From: Vulcanimicrobiota bacterium
Lineage (GTDB): Bacteria; Vulcanimicrobiota; Xenobia; Xenobiales; JADMJV01
DNA length: 64,000 nucleotides
Assembly (NCBI GenBank): GCA_017307785.1
Contig: JAFKGI010000011.1
Location: 62,001 to 126,000, forward strand
Direction: 5' to 3'
The notes under the pieces were generated by a model. The model was not told the origin of the DNA, made no database searches, and saw only the letters and a list, made by a program, of their open reading frames with translations. How positions within the stretch are numbered: position 1 is the first letter of the stretch; every line of letters starts with the position of its first letter. The translations under genes and the position numbers were made by a program. Below, one piece after another: positions 1 to 7,444 of this stretch.

Positions 1-1
1 G

Positions 2-472
2 GAAAAGACCCGCAAACTCCAGGTAGCCTGCGGACAGGGCGGCGGCCGCATTACCCTGGGCCTGGGGCTGTTTGTGCCCAAGCCCCTGACCCCTTATCAG
101 TGGAACGCGATGGCCACACTCAAGCTGGCCGAAAGCCGCATGGCGCGAGTCAGCTCGCAGTTGGCCCGAGTGGGAGGAGTCAAGGTCAACGCCGAGGTTC
201 CCAAGACCGCCATCCTCGAGGGCCTGCAGGCACGCGCCGACCGGCGCCTGGGCAAAGTGCTGCTGAGAGTCTATCGCAAGCCCAGCTACAAAAATTGGTT
301 AAAGGCCCTGGCCGAAGAGGGGATCTCGCTGGAAACCGAACTTTATCGCCAGCGCGAGCCGGACGAAGTGCTGCCCTGGAGCCACATCGCCAGTTCCTGG
401 CCCAAGGAGCGACTGCTCCGAGACAGCGAGCGGGCTCGCGAGCAACGATTTAAGGAAGTTCTTGTCAAGTGA
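2..472 (+). CDS. Radical SAM protein, C-terminal part (gene cut by window start)
   Basis: The reading frame is open from base 2 to the TGA at 470-472, so only the last 156 codons are present. The visible part has 'LFVPKPLTPYQW', then an 'ARADRRLG' segment and an 'LPWSHI' motif near the end. This pattern is typical of the C-terminal region of the B12-binding/radical SAM family that includes TIGR03960 proteins, where 'FVPKPxTPFQW', 'RGDRRLG' and 'LPWDHI' occur. The SAM cluster CxxxCxxC would lie upstream, outside the window. The stop overlaps the GTG start of pgeF by the bases GTGA, so the two genes are translationally coupled. The family assignment rests on these motifs only; the substrate is unknown. 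Confidence 0.7.
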   Translation, partial: EKTRKLQVACGQGGGRITLGLGLFVPKPLTPYQWNAMATLKLAESRMARVSSQLARVGGVKVNAEVPKTAILEGLQARADRRLGKVLLRVYRKPSYKNWLKALAEEGISLETELYRQREPDEVLPWSHIASSWPKERLLRDSERAREQRFKEVLVK

Positions 473-1284
473 AGCTGCTCGAATACGAACTGGAACAACG
501 CGGCACCGGCCTGGTCGTCACCTTTCCACACCTGGGCTCAGCCCCTCACGCCACCAGCACCCGTCAGGGTGGAGTGTCCACCGGGATCTACGATTCGCTG
601 AACCTGGGCTTGATGAGCGGCGACGACCTGGCCATCGTAGACCGGAATCGGCAGATCTTTAGCGACATGCTGGGCATTCCCATCGTGCAGAACCTGAGCA
701 TGACGCACGGCATCCAGGTTGCCCACGTGCGCGGACCCCAGGATATGCAGCGTCCCCACGACGCGGACGCCTGCATCAGCAATCACCCCGAGGTCAGTCT
801 TTCGCTGACCACGGCTGACTGCGTGCCCATCTTTTTTCACGACCCCGTCGCCCGCGCCGTCGGGCTGGCTCACGCCGGCTGGCGCGGCACCGTCAACGGC
901 ATCGCGGCCCGCGTGGTCGAAGCCATGGCCGCTCAGTTCCAAAGCCAGCCGGAAAATCTCCAGGTGGCCCTGGGCCCAGCCATCGGAGCCTGCTGCTTCG
1001 AGGTCGGCCCCGAAGTTGCCGAGGAATTTCACGCCCAATATGGCTCCCAGGACTGGATCGAGAGCCGTGGAGTTAAATGGCACATCGATCTGCACCAGGC
1101 CAACCGAATCTGGCTGGAGCGATCGGGCGTCAGCTCCGAGAACATCCGCAGCTGTTCGTTGTGTACCTGCTGTAACACCGACCTTTTCTACTCCTGGCGC
1201 CGTGAGAACGGCAAAACCGGCCGTTTGTTGAGCGCCATCGCCCTCCAAGCCAGCCCAGGTACAAAGCAGGGGAAGAGACCCTGA
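469..1284 (+). CDS. pgeF: Peptidoglycan editing factor PgeF (laccase domain, YfiH family)
   Basis: A 271-residue protein of the Cu-oxidase_4/YfiH family. Known members hydrolyse mis-incorporated L-Ser from UDP-MurNAc peptides (PgeF) or show laccase or purine nucleoside phosphorylase activity. Family motifs are visible: 'TRQGGVS' near residue 32, 'TTADCVPI' near 115, 'HAGWRGTV' near 136, 'GPAIGACCFEVG' near 170 and 'CTCC' near 228. The His and Cys residues in these motifs form the zinc site of the family. The length is normal. The GTG start overlaps the stop of the radical SAM gene by 4 bases. It acts in the cytoplasm on peptidoglycan precursors. Confidence 0.88.
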   Translation: MKLLEYELEQRGTGLVVTFPHLGSAPHATSTRQGGVSTGIYDSLNLGLMSGDDLAIVDRNRQIFSDMLGIPIVQNLSMTHGIQVAHVRGPQDMQRPHDADACISNHPEVSLSLTTADCVPIFFHDPVARAVGLAHAGWRGTVNGIAARVVEAMAAQFQSQPENLQVALGPAIGACCFEVGPEVAEEFHAQYGSQDWIESRGVKWHIDLHQANRIWLERSGVSSENIRSCSLCTCCNTDLFYSWRRENGKTGRLLSAIALQASPGTKQGKRP

Positions 1285-1289
1285 CCTTG

Positions 1290-1336
1290 GAACCTGAACG
1301 GGTCGACCGGGGAAAAGTATAGCGAGGTTCAGGTTC
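1290..1336. promoter_or_regulatory. Perfect 10-bp inverted repeat abutting the start codon at 1338
   Basis: GAACCTGAAC (1290-1299) pairs perfectly with GTTCAGGTTC (1327-1336). The loop carries a GGTCGACC palindrome at 1301-1308. The right arm begins at the last base of the GAGG at 1324-1327 and ends one base before the ATG at 1338. In RNA it could occlude initiation; in DNA it could be an operator. Which of these it is cannot be told from sequence. Confidence 0.45.
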
Positions 1337-1337
1337 T

Positions 1338-2933
1338 ATGACTGCAGATATCCGAATGGGCCTAGAGAACGAGCTCGATCAGCTCGACGAGTCTGGGGTC
1401 GAATCCTGGCTGGCCCGGTGCTTTGAGGCCTGTGACCCACGTTACGATAGCGACTGGCTCAATGGTATTTTCGAGCTCGCCCTCATGCAATTCCCTGACA
1501 ACTACGAAGTGCGTGCGGCGGCCTCACGGGCGGCCACCATGGAAGCCCAGCGCCTCTACGACGAGGGGGATACGACCGAAGCCGTCTCCCGCCTGGAGCG
1601 CCTGCTCGAGAGCGATCCTTACTGCACCGAAGCCTTTGAGCTTCTGGAGCGTTTTATGGCCACCAGCAGCGGAGACGTCCCCGACGCTCCTTCTGTGGAA
1701 CCCGTGGCCCCTTCGGCTGAGCCGGTAGCGGCGACTTCGGTTACGCCTGCCGCCACCGCCGCCGCCGTAGAACCGGTAACCCTGAGCGCGGGGGTAGCCA
1801 CCCTCGAGCCTCTACCCGACCACAACGACGATGAATTGCTTTCTTTCCTGGACGACGATTTGATGATCGGTCTCGATGACGTGGTGCAGCCCGAACTCCC
1901 GCCCAGCGACGAAGCGGTGGCCGTGGCTCCCGAAGTGGTCGAAGTGGCCGCGCCTGTGGACTTTGATTCCGCGGAGCCTGTGGCCTTGCCCGATCCGGCC
2001 GCTCCCGAACCGGCTGCCAGCGCGGAACCAGTGGCGGCGGCAGTCCCGGCCCTGGAAGCGCCCCCGGTCGTAACCGTCAGCGCCGCTCCGGTGGTCGAAG
2101 AACCCATTTTCCCTGTGGCTACCCCGGTGACTCCCGTGGCCCCGCCGGTAGCCCTACCCGACCCGGCCGCACCGGTGGCCGTTGCTCCTCCGCCCCCCGC
2201 CCCCGCGCCTTTGCCCGGCGGCGGTTTCGACTGGCGCAGCGTGGTCGGCCTGCCGGCTCACGGCGGTTCCGGACTCGAACCCCAGCTGGAAGCCATCTTG
2301 CCGAATCTGGCCGAACGTTTCAGCCAGGTAGGCAACTATCGAAGCCTGGTCATTCTCCTGACCGACCTTTTCCAGCGCGACCCGGCTCACCAGGGAGTAG
2401 CCACCACCCTGAACTCGGTCCTCAGCGACTGGTCCACGCAGCTCGAGCAGCAGGGCCGCGGCCCCGAAGCCGGGCAGGTAGCCGCCTGGTCCCAGCAGAT
2501 GCTGGGCGAGCGCGCCAGCTGGACGCAAGCCCTGTTACAGCGCTTTCCCGCCCAGGCACCCAGCCTGCCCGATCTGGGCAGCTTGAGTGGCTCGTCGGCG
2601 CCAGCCTGGATGAACTGGGTCGCTCCTCTGCGCGACGATCCTTCTCGATTCCAGGAAGCAGGGACCGCACTGGGCGGAGATCACCAGGGCCTGCAAAGCC
2701 TCTTCCGCCACCTGGCGGTCCAACACCCGGACCACCCCGACCATGTCCTCAACCTGGGCTGGGCTTACTCACAGAGCAAACAACCCGCACTGGCCATGGT
2801 ACACACTCAACGCTCGCTGCAACTGCGTCAGCAACCGCGCGCTTTTCAACTTCTGCAAAAGATCTACACGGATCTGGGTCAGACCGAGATGGCTCAGCGG
2901 GTTGCCCAACAGCTTGCGCAACTGAAGGCTTAA
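1338..2933 (+). CDS. TPR-type protein with long Pro/Ala-rich linker
   Basis: A 531-residue cytoplasmic protein without signal peptide. Residues 1-105 are helical and TPR-like ('MEAQRLYDEGDTTEAV' followed by 'LLESDPYCTEAFELLERF'). Residues about 110-290 are a low-complexity linker of Pro, Ala and Val interrupted by a very acidic patch ('DDELLSFLDDDLMIGLDD'). Residues about 300-531 are helical again and end in a TPR ('HPDHVLNLGWAYSQSKQPAL'). This suggests two protein-binding modules joined by a flexible tether. No enzymatic motif is seen and I recognise no named family. It lies 53 bases after pgeF on the same strand, with an inverted repeat just before its start. Confidence 0.75.
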   Translation: MTADIRMGLENELDQLDESGVESWLARCFEACDPRYDSDWLNGIFELALMQFPDNYEVRAAASRAATMEAQRLYDEGDTTEAVSRLERLLESDPYCTEAFELLERFMATSSGDVPDAPSVEPVAPSAEPVAATSVTPAATAAAVEPVTLSAGVATLEPLPDHNDDELLSFLDDDLMIGLDDVVQPELPPSDEAVAVAPEVVEVAAPVDFDSAEPVALPDPAAPEPAASAEPVAAAVPALEAPPVVTVSAAPVVEEPIFPVATPVTPVAPPVALPDPAAPVAVAPPPPAPAPLPGGGFDWRSVVGLPAHGGSGLEPQLEAILPNLAERFSQVGNYRSLVILLTDLFQRDPAHQGVATTLNSVLSDWSTQLEQQGRGPEAGQVAAWSQQMLGERASWTQALLQRFPAQAPSLPDLGSLSGSSAPAWMNWVAPLRDDPSRFQEAGTALGGDHQGLQSLFRHLAVQHPDHPDHVLNLGWAYSQSKQPALAMVHTQRSLQLRQQPRAFQLLQKIYTDLGQTEMAQRVAQQLAQLKA

Positions 2934-3038
2934 GGAACTTTTCTTCTTCGCGAACAAGGGTTCGCTGCTGAGCCGAGAATAGGCTTTGCGGCATCCGATC
3001 TCATCCTCGCTCTTACCGGCGGGGATTTTTTTCTGCCT

Positions 3039-4118
3039 TCAGGACGGGTCTTTGTCTTGCTCGTACTGGGTTCCGCTGAAGTCGGTGTTGCTCAAATTGG
3101 CGCCGCTCAGATTGGCCCGCTCCAGGCTGGCATCGGAGAGATCGGCGGAAGACAGGTCGGCCCCGGTCAGCACTGCTCCACGCAGATCGGCTTTGGAGAG
3201 GTCGGCGTTGGTCAGATTGGCCTCAGAAAGGTCGGCCTGAGAAAGCTTGGCCGACGAAAGATCCGAGCCATCCAGCTCGGTCACGGAAAGTCGAGCGCGC
3301 TTCAAATCAGCCCCCGAAAGGTCGGTCCCACTGAGGCGAGCGCCCTCCAAAACGGCTTTATCGAGATGAGCGTCGGAGAGGTCACAGCCACGCAAATCGG
3401 CTCCCGTTAAATCCGCCTCGGTCAGCCGAGAATTGGACAGCCGAGAGCCAATCAGGCTGGCGCCCGTCAGGTTGGCCTTTTTCAGGTTGGCTTCGGTCAG
3501 ATCGGCGCCGCACAAGCGAGCCTGCGTCAGCAGGGCGCCGCTGAGGCGTGCGTGAGACAGGTCGGAACCTGTGAACAGGGCACCGTGACACTGGCAATCC
3601 CGAAAATCCGCTCCGCCCAGGACAGCCCCCCGCAGATCGCCACGGGTCAGATTGGCTTCCCCAAAATCAGCCCTGGAGGCATTGGCACCGGTCAACTCGG
3701 CTCCGGTCAGCTGACAACCGCGAAGAATAGCGCGGGTAAGATTGGCTCCCGTCAGGTCAGCGCCGGACAAATCCGCTCCGGACAGATCTGCCGAAGAGAG
3801 GTCCGCTCCGGTCAAGGTCGCCCCGCTCAAATTGGACCCGCTCAAGTTGGCCCGCGAAAGGCAGGCCCCGGGCAGCTCGGTATCCGCCAACTGGCAGCCG
3901 CGCAAATCCGCCGACGCCAGGTTGATACCGGAAAGATCACACTCTTCCAGGCACACCGGTTTGGCGACAGAGAGCTTGGGAACCTGAAGGCCGGCCAGAT
4001 TGCTGCCCTTAAAATTCTCGCCCCGTGCCAGAGCGGCCAGCACGGCCGCCTCCAGACTATCCCCCTCCACCGTCAGGACGACGTCGGAACTGGTCTTGGC
4101 CAGAATATCAAAGCGCAT
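3039..4118 (-). CDS. Pentapeptide-repeat protein
   Basis: A 359-residue protein made almost entirely of A(D/N)LSxxxL pentapeptide repeats from about residue 45 to the end, which fold as a right-handed quadrilateral beta-helix. The first 45 residues form a short non-repeat domain ('VVLTVEGDSLEAAVLAALARG'). I chose the ATG at 4118 because a GGAAGGG-like ribosome binding site lies 8-10 bases upstream; the longer frame upstream is arginine/proline-rich read-through. Some pentapeptide proteins mimic DNA and bind gyrase, others are structural, so no specific function is claimed. It is the last gene of the minus-strand block and starts 41 bases after the amine oxidase-like gene. Confidence 0.85.
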   Translation of the reverse strand: MRFDILAKTSSDVVLTVEGDSLEAAVLAALARGENFKGSNLAGLQVPKLSVAKPVCLEECDLSGINLASADLRGCQLADTELPGACLSRANLSGSNLSGATLTGADLSSADLSGADLSGADLTGANLTRAILRGCQLTGAELTGANASRADFGEANLTRGDLRGAVLGGADFRDCQCHGALFTGSDLSHARLSGALLTQARLCGADLTEANLKKANLTGASLIGSRLSNSRLTEADLTGADLRGCDLSDAHLDKAVLEGARLSGTDLSGADLKRARLSVTELDGSDLSSAKLSQADLSEANLTNADLSKADLRGAVLTGADLSSADLSDASLERANLSGANLSNTDFSGTQYEQDKDPS

Positions 4119-4159
4119 CGCGCGCCCTTCCCTGCTCCGCGTCACGGATCCTGGGCGCT

Positions 4160-5746
4160 TCAGCCACCCAAGAAATCCTCGCCCTGGATCCCTCGGTCCG
4201 CCAGCAGCTCCTGGGCCGCTCGAACCCCCTGATAACTGGCCTCTTCGAAGATAGAAATACCCGACAGATCCGAGTGAGCGAAATACAGATCGGGAAGCGG
4301 CAGGGCGGCCAGGCGGCGCTCCTCTCCCCAAAGAAAACCCGGGCCAGGCCGAATCATCGCATGCCCTAAATGCATCACGTCCAGCTGGCGACAGACCTCC
4401 CTCAGGTCCGGATGAACGGAAGCCAGCTCGGCGAAGACCTGGGAAGAGACCTGATTCCAGTCAGCCTGTAACATCCGCTGGCGAGCCTGGGCAGGTTCCA
4501 GCTCCGCCCAGGGCCGATAGTAGGTCCAGACACTGGGACCCTGCAGGTGACTCTGGGTTTGATGAGTGGCCACCACATAGCCAAGCCCGGGCGAATCGTA
4601 AAGCACGTTGTCCCAGCTCAAGCCCGCTCCCACCGCACTCAAGCTATCGGGCAGACGCTCCAGAACCAGATTGCAGACCGTCCACGGTGCGTAGGTAAAG
4701 CCTGCTCGTGGCGACTCCTTCAACAGGTAGGGGCGCAGAAAAGTCGGCAACGCAAAAATCACGCTGCGCGCATTCCAGCTCTGCAGCCGGCCCTGTTCGT
4801 CGCAGGCCTGCACCAACCAGCCCTTGGACAATTTCTCTAGGCGCGTCACCAGTTGGCCGGTATGCAGGCGACTTCCCAGGTCGCGAACCAGGTGCTGCAC
4901 CAGTCGATGATTGCCCTCCGGCCAGACGAACTGCATGTCCTTGGGCTCAAATCCACCGCCATCGCGGCTGGCGAAGTAGTGCAGGCCGGCCCAGGCCGAG
5001 GTGTTGCGCAGCGAACACCCATAGTCGTCGCGACAGCCATACTCGACGTACCAGCGCAGACGGGGCGAATTCCAGCCGTGGCGGGTCAGATAATCGGCCA
5101 TGGATTCTCGATCGAGGGCCCGCACCTCAGGGTCCGGGCTGCTCAGCGCCACAGGAATGGCAAAAGCCTTACGTCCCTGACGATCGCGCCATTTCTGCCA
5201 CTTCAGAATGTGCTGATCAAACTCGCGCAGTTGACGAAAGTCATCGGAACTGGCGCCGGCCTTAGGATAAAGACCATCCTCCCAGCGGCCCAGCACGAAC
5301 ACTCGCTCTTCGTTGGAATGGCAGAGCTCGGCGTCCTCGACCACGCCCCCCCGCAGCAAGCCCATCTCGGACAGCAGGCGGCGCACGACCGTCGACTCCC
5401 GGGTCGGCACCGGCAGATAATGGGCCGCCCAGGGAGCCGGGGAAACTTCGTAGTGGGCCGCCCGCGAATTGCCACCGACCTCCGCTTCCAGCTCCAGCAA
5501 CTCGAAGTTCTCCACTCCGGCGTGGCGCAGCCGCCAGGCGGCCGTCAAACCCGCCATGCCGCCGCCCGCGATGAGTACATCGACCTGCCGCGGCGCCCCG
5601 GCGGCTGGCGAGGAGGCCTGACGCAAGCGATGGCCCAGACGGTGATTGGCGCCTACGATACTGCCCCGCAAAGGCTGGTCGCCCGAAAAACAGCCCGCCA
5701 GCCAGGGCAAAGCCAGACTCCCCTGCAGAAAATGGCGGCGCTTCAT
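4160..5746 (-). CDS. FAD-dependent amine oxidase-like lipoprotein, Tat signal
   Basis: 528 residues starting with 'MKRRHFLQGSLALPWLAGCF', which combines an RR-containing Tat-type signal with a lipobox-like LAGC, so it is probably exported folded and lipid-anchored. An FAD-binding motif 'DVLIAGGGMAGLTAAWRL' follows near residue 60, then 'ELEAEVGGNSR', typical of the NAD(P)/FAD amine oxidase superfamily. The start overlaps the stop of the spermidine synthase-like gene by ATGA, so the pair is translationally coupled and may act on the same amine or a related product. A longer upstream in-frame extension is rejected because it lies wholly inside that neighbour. The substrate is unknown. Confidence 0.82.
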   Translation of the reverse strand: MKRRHFLQGSLALPWLAGCFSGDQPLRGSIVGANHRLGHRLRQASSPAAGAPRQVDVLIAGGGMAGLTAAWRLRHAGVENFELLELEAEVGGNSRAAHYEVSPAPWAAHYLPVPTRESTVVRRLLSEMGLLRGGVVEDAELCHSNEERVFVLGRWEDGLYPKAGASSDDFRQLREFDQHILKWQKWRDRQGRKAFAIPVALSSPDPEVRALDRESMADYLTRHGWNSPRLRWYVEYGCRDDYGCSLRNTSAWAGLHYFASRDGGGFEPKDMQFVWPEGNHRLVQHLVRDLGSRLHTGQLVTRLEKLSKGWLVQACDEQGRLQSWNARSVIFALPTFLRPYLLKESPRAGFTYAPWTVCNLVLERLPDSLSAVGAGLSWDNVLYDSPGLGYVVATHQTQSHLQGPSVWTYYRPWAELEPAQARQRMLQADWNQVSSQVFAELASVHPDLREVCRQLDVMHLGHAMIRPGPGFLWGEERRLAALPLPDLYFAHSDLSGISIFEEASYQGVRAAQELLADRGIQGEDFLGG

Positions 5747-7269
5747 GAATCGACGATAGAGCGCCAATCCTGCTCGTAGTAGCGAACCAGCACCTGGTCG
5801 AAGAGGCGATTCACCGGCGAAGGCAGGGCGGCCATGTCGGCCGGAAAGAGAAACATGTCGGGCAGAGCGGCCGCATCCAGATAGCGCAAGGCCTTGGGTA
5901 GCCGCTTGACCTCGGGATGAGGGGGCGCCTCCTGCGACGCCAGCGTATAACCCCACTCGCCAAAGCTTGGCACATACAGGTGATAAGGACTGACCTGCCA
6001 ACCCGCCGCCCGGATGGTTTCCACGATGCACCAGTAGGAACGACGGGCGAACAGCGGCGACGTGCATTGCACCGACAACGCCCCCCCAGGCGCCAGCAAA
6101 GGATGCAGCCGCTGATAAAAGGTCTTGGTGTAAAGCTTACCCACCGCATAGTTGGAAGGGTCGGGAAAGTCGACGATGATGGCGTCGAAAGGGCCTTCCT
6201 TGTGCTCGCTCACCCATACGAATGCATCGGCGTTGAGGATTTTCAGGCGTTTGTCGGACAGCGAGTGATCGTTCAGACGATTGAGAAACTGGTGGTCGCG
6301 AAAGAGCGCCGTCATGGCCGGGTCCAAGTCCACCAGCAGCACTTGCTCCACGCTAGGATAGCGCAAGACCTCACGGGCCGCCAGGCCGTCGCCGCCTCCC
6401 AGAATCAACACTCGACGCGGCTTCTCCACGCAGCTGAGGGGCGTGTGCACCAGCGCCTCGTGATAGCGGTATTCGTCCCGCGAGGAGAACTGCAAATTGC
6501 CGTTCAGGTAGAGACGCAGTTCCTGGTGCTTGCGGGTCACCACCAGACGCTGATAGCGGGTGGTCCGAGACAGCACGATCGGGTCCGGGTATAGACCTTC
6601 CTCGGCCCATTTGGTGATGCGCTCGGAGCCGGCCAGTCCCACCAACAGCATCAACCCCACCACGGCCGTCTCGAGCCTGAGCAAAGGCACACGCAGGCGA
6701 AAGACGGACATAAAGGTCCAGGCCACCGCTACGTTCACCAGACCACAGCAAAACGAGGTCCGAATCAAGCCCAGGTAAGGGATGAGCAGCATGGGAAAAA
6801 GGATACTGGCCAGCAATGCCCCCAGGTAGTCGAGGGCCAGGACCTGGGAGACCAGTTCACGGAAGCCGTAGTTTCGCTTCAAGATCGTCATGAGCAGGGG
6901 AATTTCCACGCCCACCAGCAGCCCCACCACAAAAACCAGCAGGTAAAGCGTAAGCCGGAAGCCACCGCTGTAACTGTAGGCCACATGCATGGTGGCTGCC
7001 GAAAATCCCCCGATCAGGGCGATCGAGTTCTGCAATCGAGTAAAGGCCACGGCCGGCTGACGCCGCCCCACGAACTGGGCCAGGTAGGAGCCGACCCCCA
7101 TGGCGAACAGATAGTCCCCGATGATGGTGGAAAACTGGAGCACGGAATCGCCCAGCAGATAGCTGGCCAGCGCGCCGGCGATCAGCTCATAGACCAGGCC
7201 GCAGGTGGCCACCAGAAAAACCGAAATCAGGAGTACGCCGGAGGAACCGGGACTTTCGTTACTTTCCAC
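5743..7269 (-). CDS. Membrane-anchored spermidine synthase-like aminopropyltransferase
   Basis: 508 residues with a GTG start. The first about 215 residues hold roughly seven hydrophobic segments. The C-terminal half (from about 235) is a spermidine synthase-type domain: 'GNLQFSSRDEYRYHEALVH' (the YHE segment), 'VLILGGGDGLAAREVL' (SAM-like nucleotide site), 'LVDLDPAM', and 'IIVDFPDP' where the family has the catalytic DxxDP. Membrane-fused SpeE proteins are known in actinobacteria and other phyla, often beside DUF4178 genes as here. No S-adenosylmethionine decarboxylase is seen next to it, so true spermidine synthesis is not proven. It overlaps the 61-aa gene upstream by 11 bases and the oxidase downstream by 4. 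Confidence 0.85.
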   Translation of the reverse strand: MESNESPGSSGVLLISVFLVATCGLVYELIAGALASYLLGDSVLQFSTIIGDYLFAMGVGSYLAQFVGRRQPAVAFTRLQNSIALIGGFSAATMHVAYSYSGGFRLTLYLLVFVVGLLVGVEIPLLMTILKRNYGFRELVSQVLALDYLGALLASILFPMLLIPYLGLIRTSFCCGLVNVAVAWTFMSVFRLRVPLLRLETAVVGLMLLVGLAGSERITKWAEEGLYPDPIVLSRTTRYQRLVVTRKHQELRLYLNGNLQFSSRDEYRYHEALVHTPLSCVEKPRRVLILGGGDGLAAREVLRYPSVEQVLLVDLDPAMTALFRDHQFLNRLNDHSLSDKRLKILNADAFVWVSEHKEGPFDAIIVDFPDPSNYAVGKLYTKTFYQRLHPLLAPGGALSVQCTSPLFARRSYWCIVETIRAAGWQVSPYHLYVPSFGEWGYTLASQEAPPHPEVKRLPKALRYLDAAALPDMFLFPADMAALPSPVNRLFDQVLVRYYEQDWRSIVDS

Positions 7270-7444
7270 CGATATGAAAGTAGCCGGTCGAGTAATGCGA
7301 GCGATAACTACCGGGATTGTTGCGCACGCTACGGCCGCCCTCGAGTGGAGCCTTGACGCCGTCGTTGCTGCCGCCGCCGTTCATGTGCACCATCAGCATA
7401 TTGCCGACCAGGGCCAGCATCACGTAAGTATACCAGTCTTTCAT
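7259..7444 (-). CDS. Small membrane protein between DUF4178 and SpeE-like genes
   Basis: A 61-residue protein with one N-terminal transmembrane stretch (about residues 4-20, 'WYTYVMLALVGNMLMVHM') and a polar Gly/Ser/Arg/Tyr-rich tail. It overlaps the stop of the DUF4178 gene by ATGA and runs 11 bases into the SpeE-like gene. Such tight coupling on both sides supports a real gene. No family is recognised. It could be a small subunit of a membrane complex formed by the neighbouring products. Confidence 0.65.
   Translation of the reverse strand: MKDWYTYVMLALVGNMLMVHMNGGGSNDGVKAPLEGGRSVRNNPGSYRSHYSTGYFHIGGK

Noticed and set aside
2950..2965. GCGAAC-AAGG-GTTCGC hairpin after the TPR gene as a terminator
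   Set aside because: No T-run follows on either strand, and the stem is only 6 bp.
7259..7444. Naming the 61-aa gene DUF4247 or DUF350 by analogy with actinobacterial SpeE clusters
   Set aside because: It is too short, with a single membrane segment and no matching motif, so it is left unnamed.
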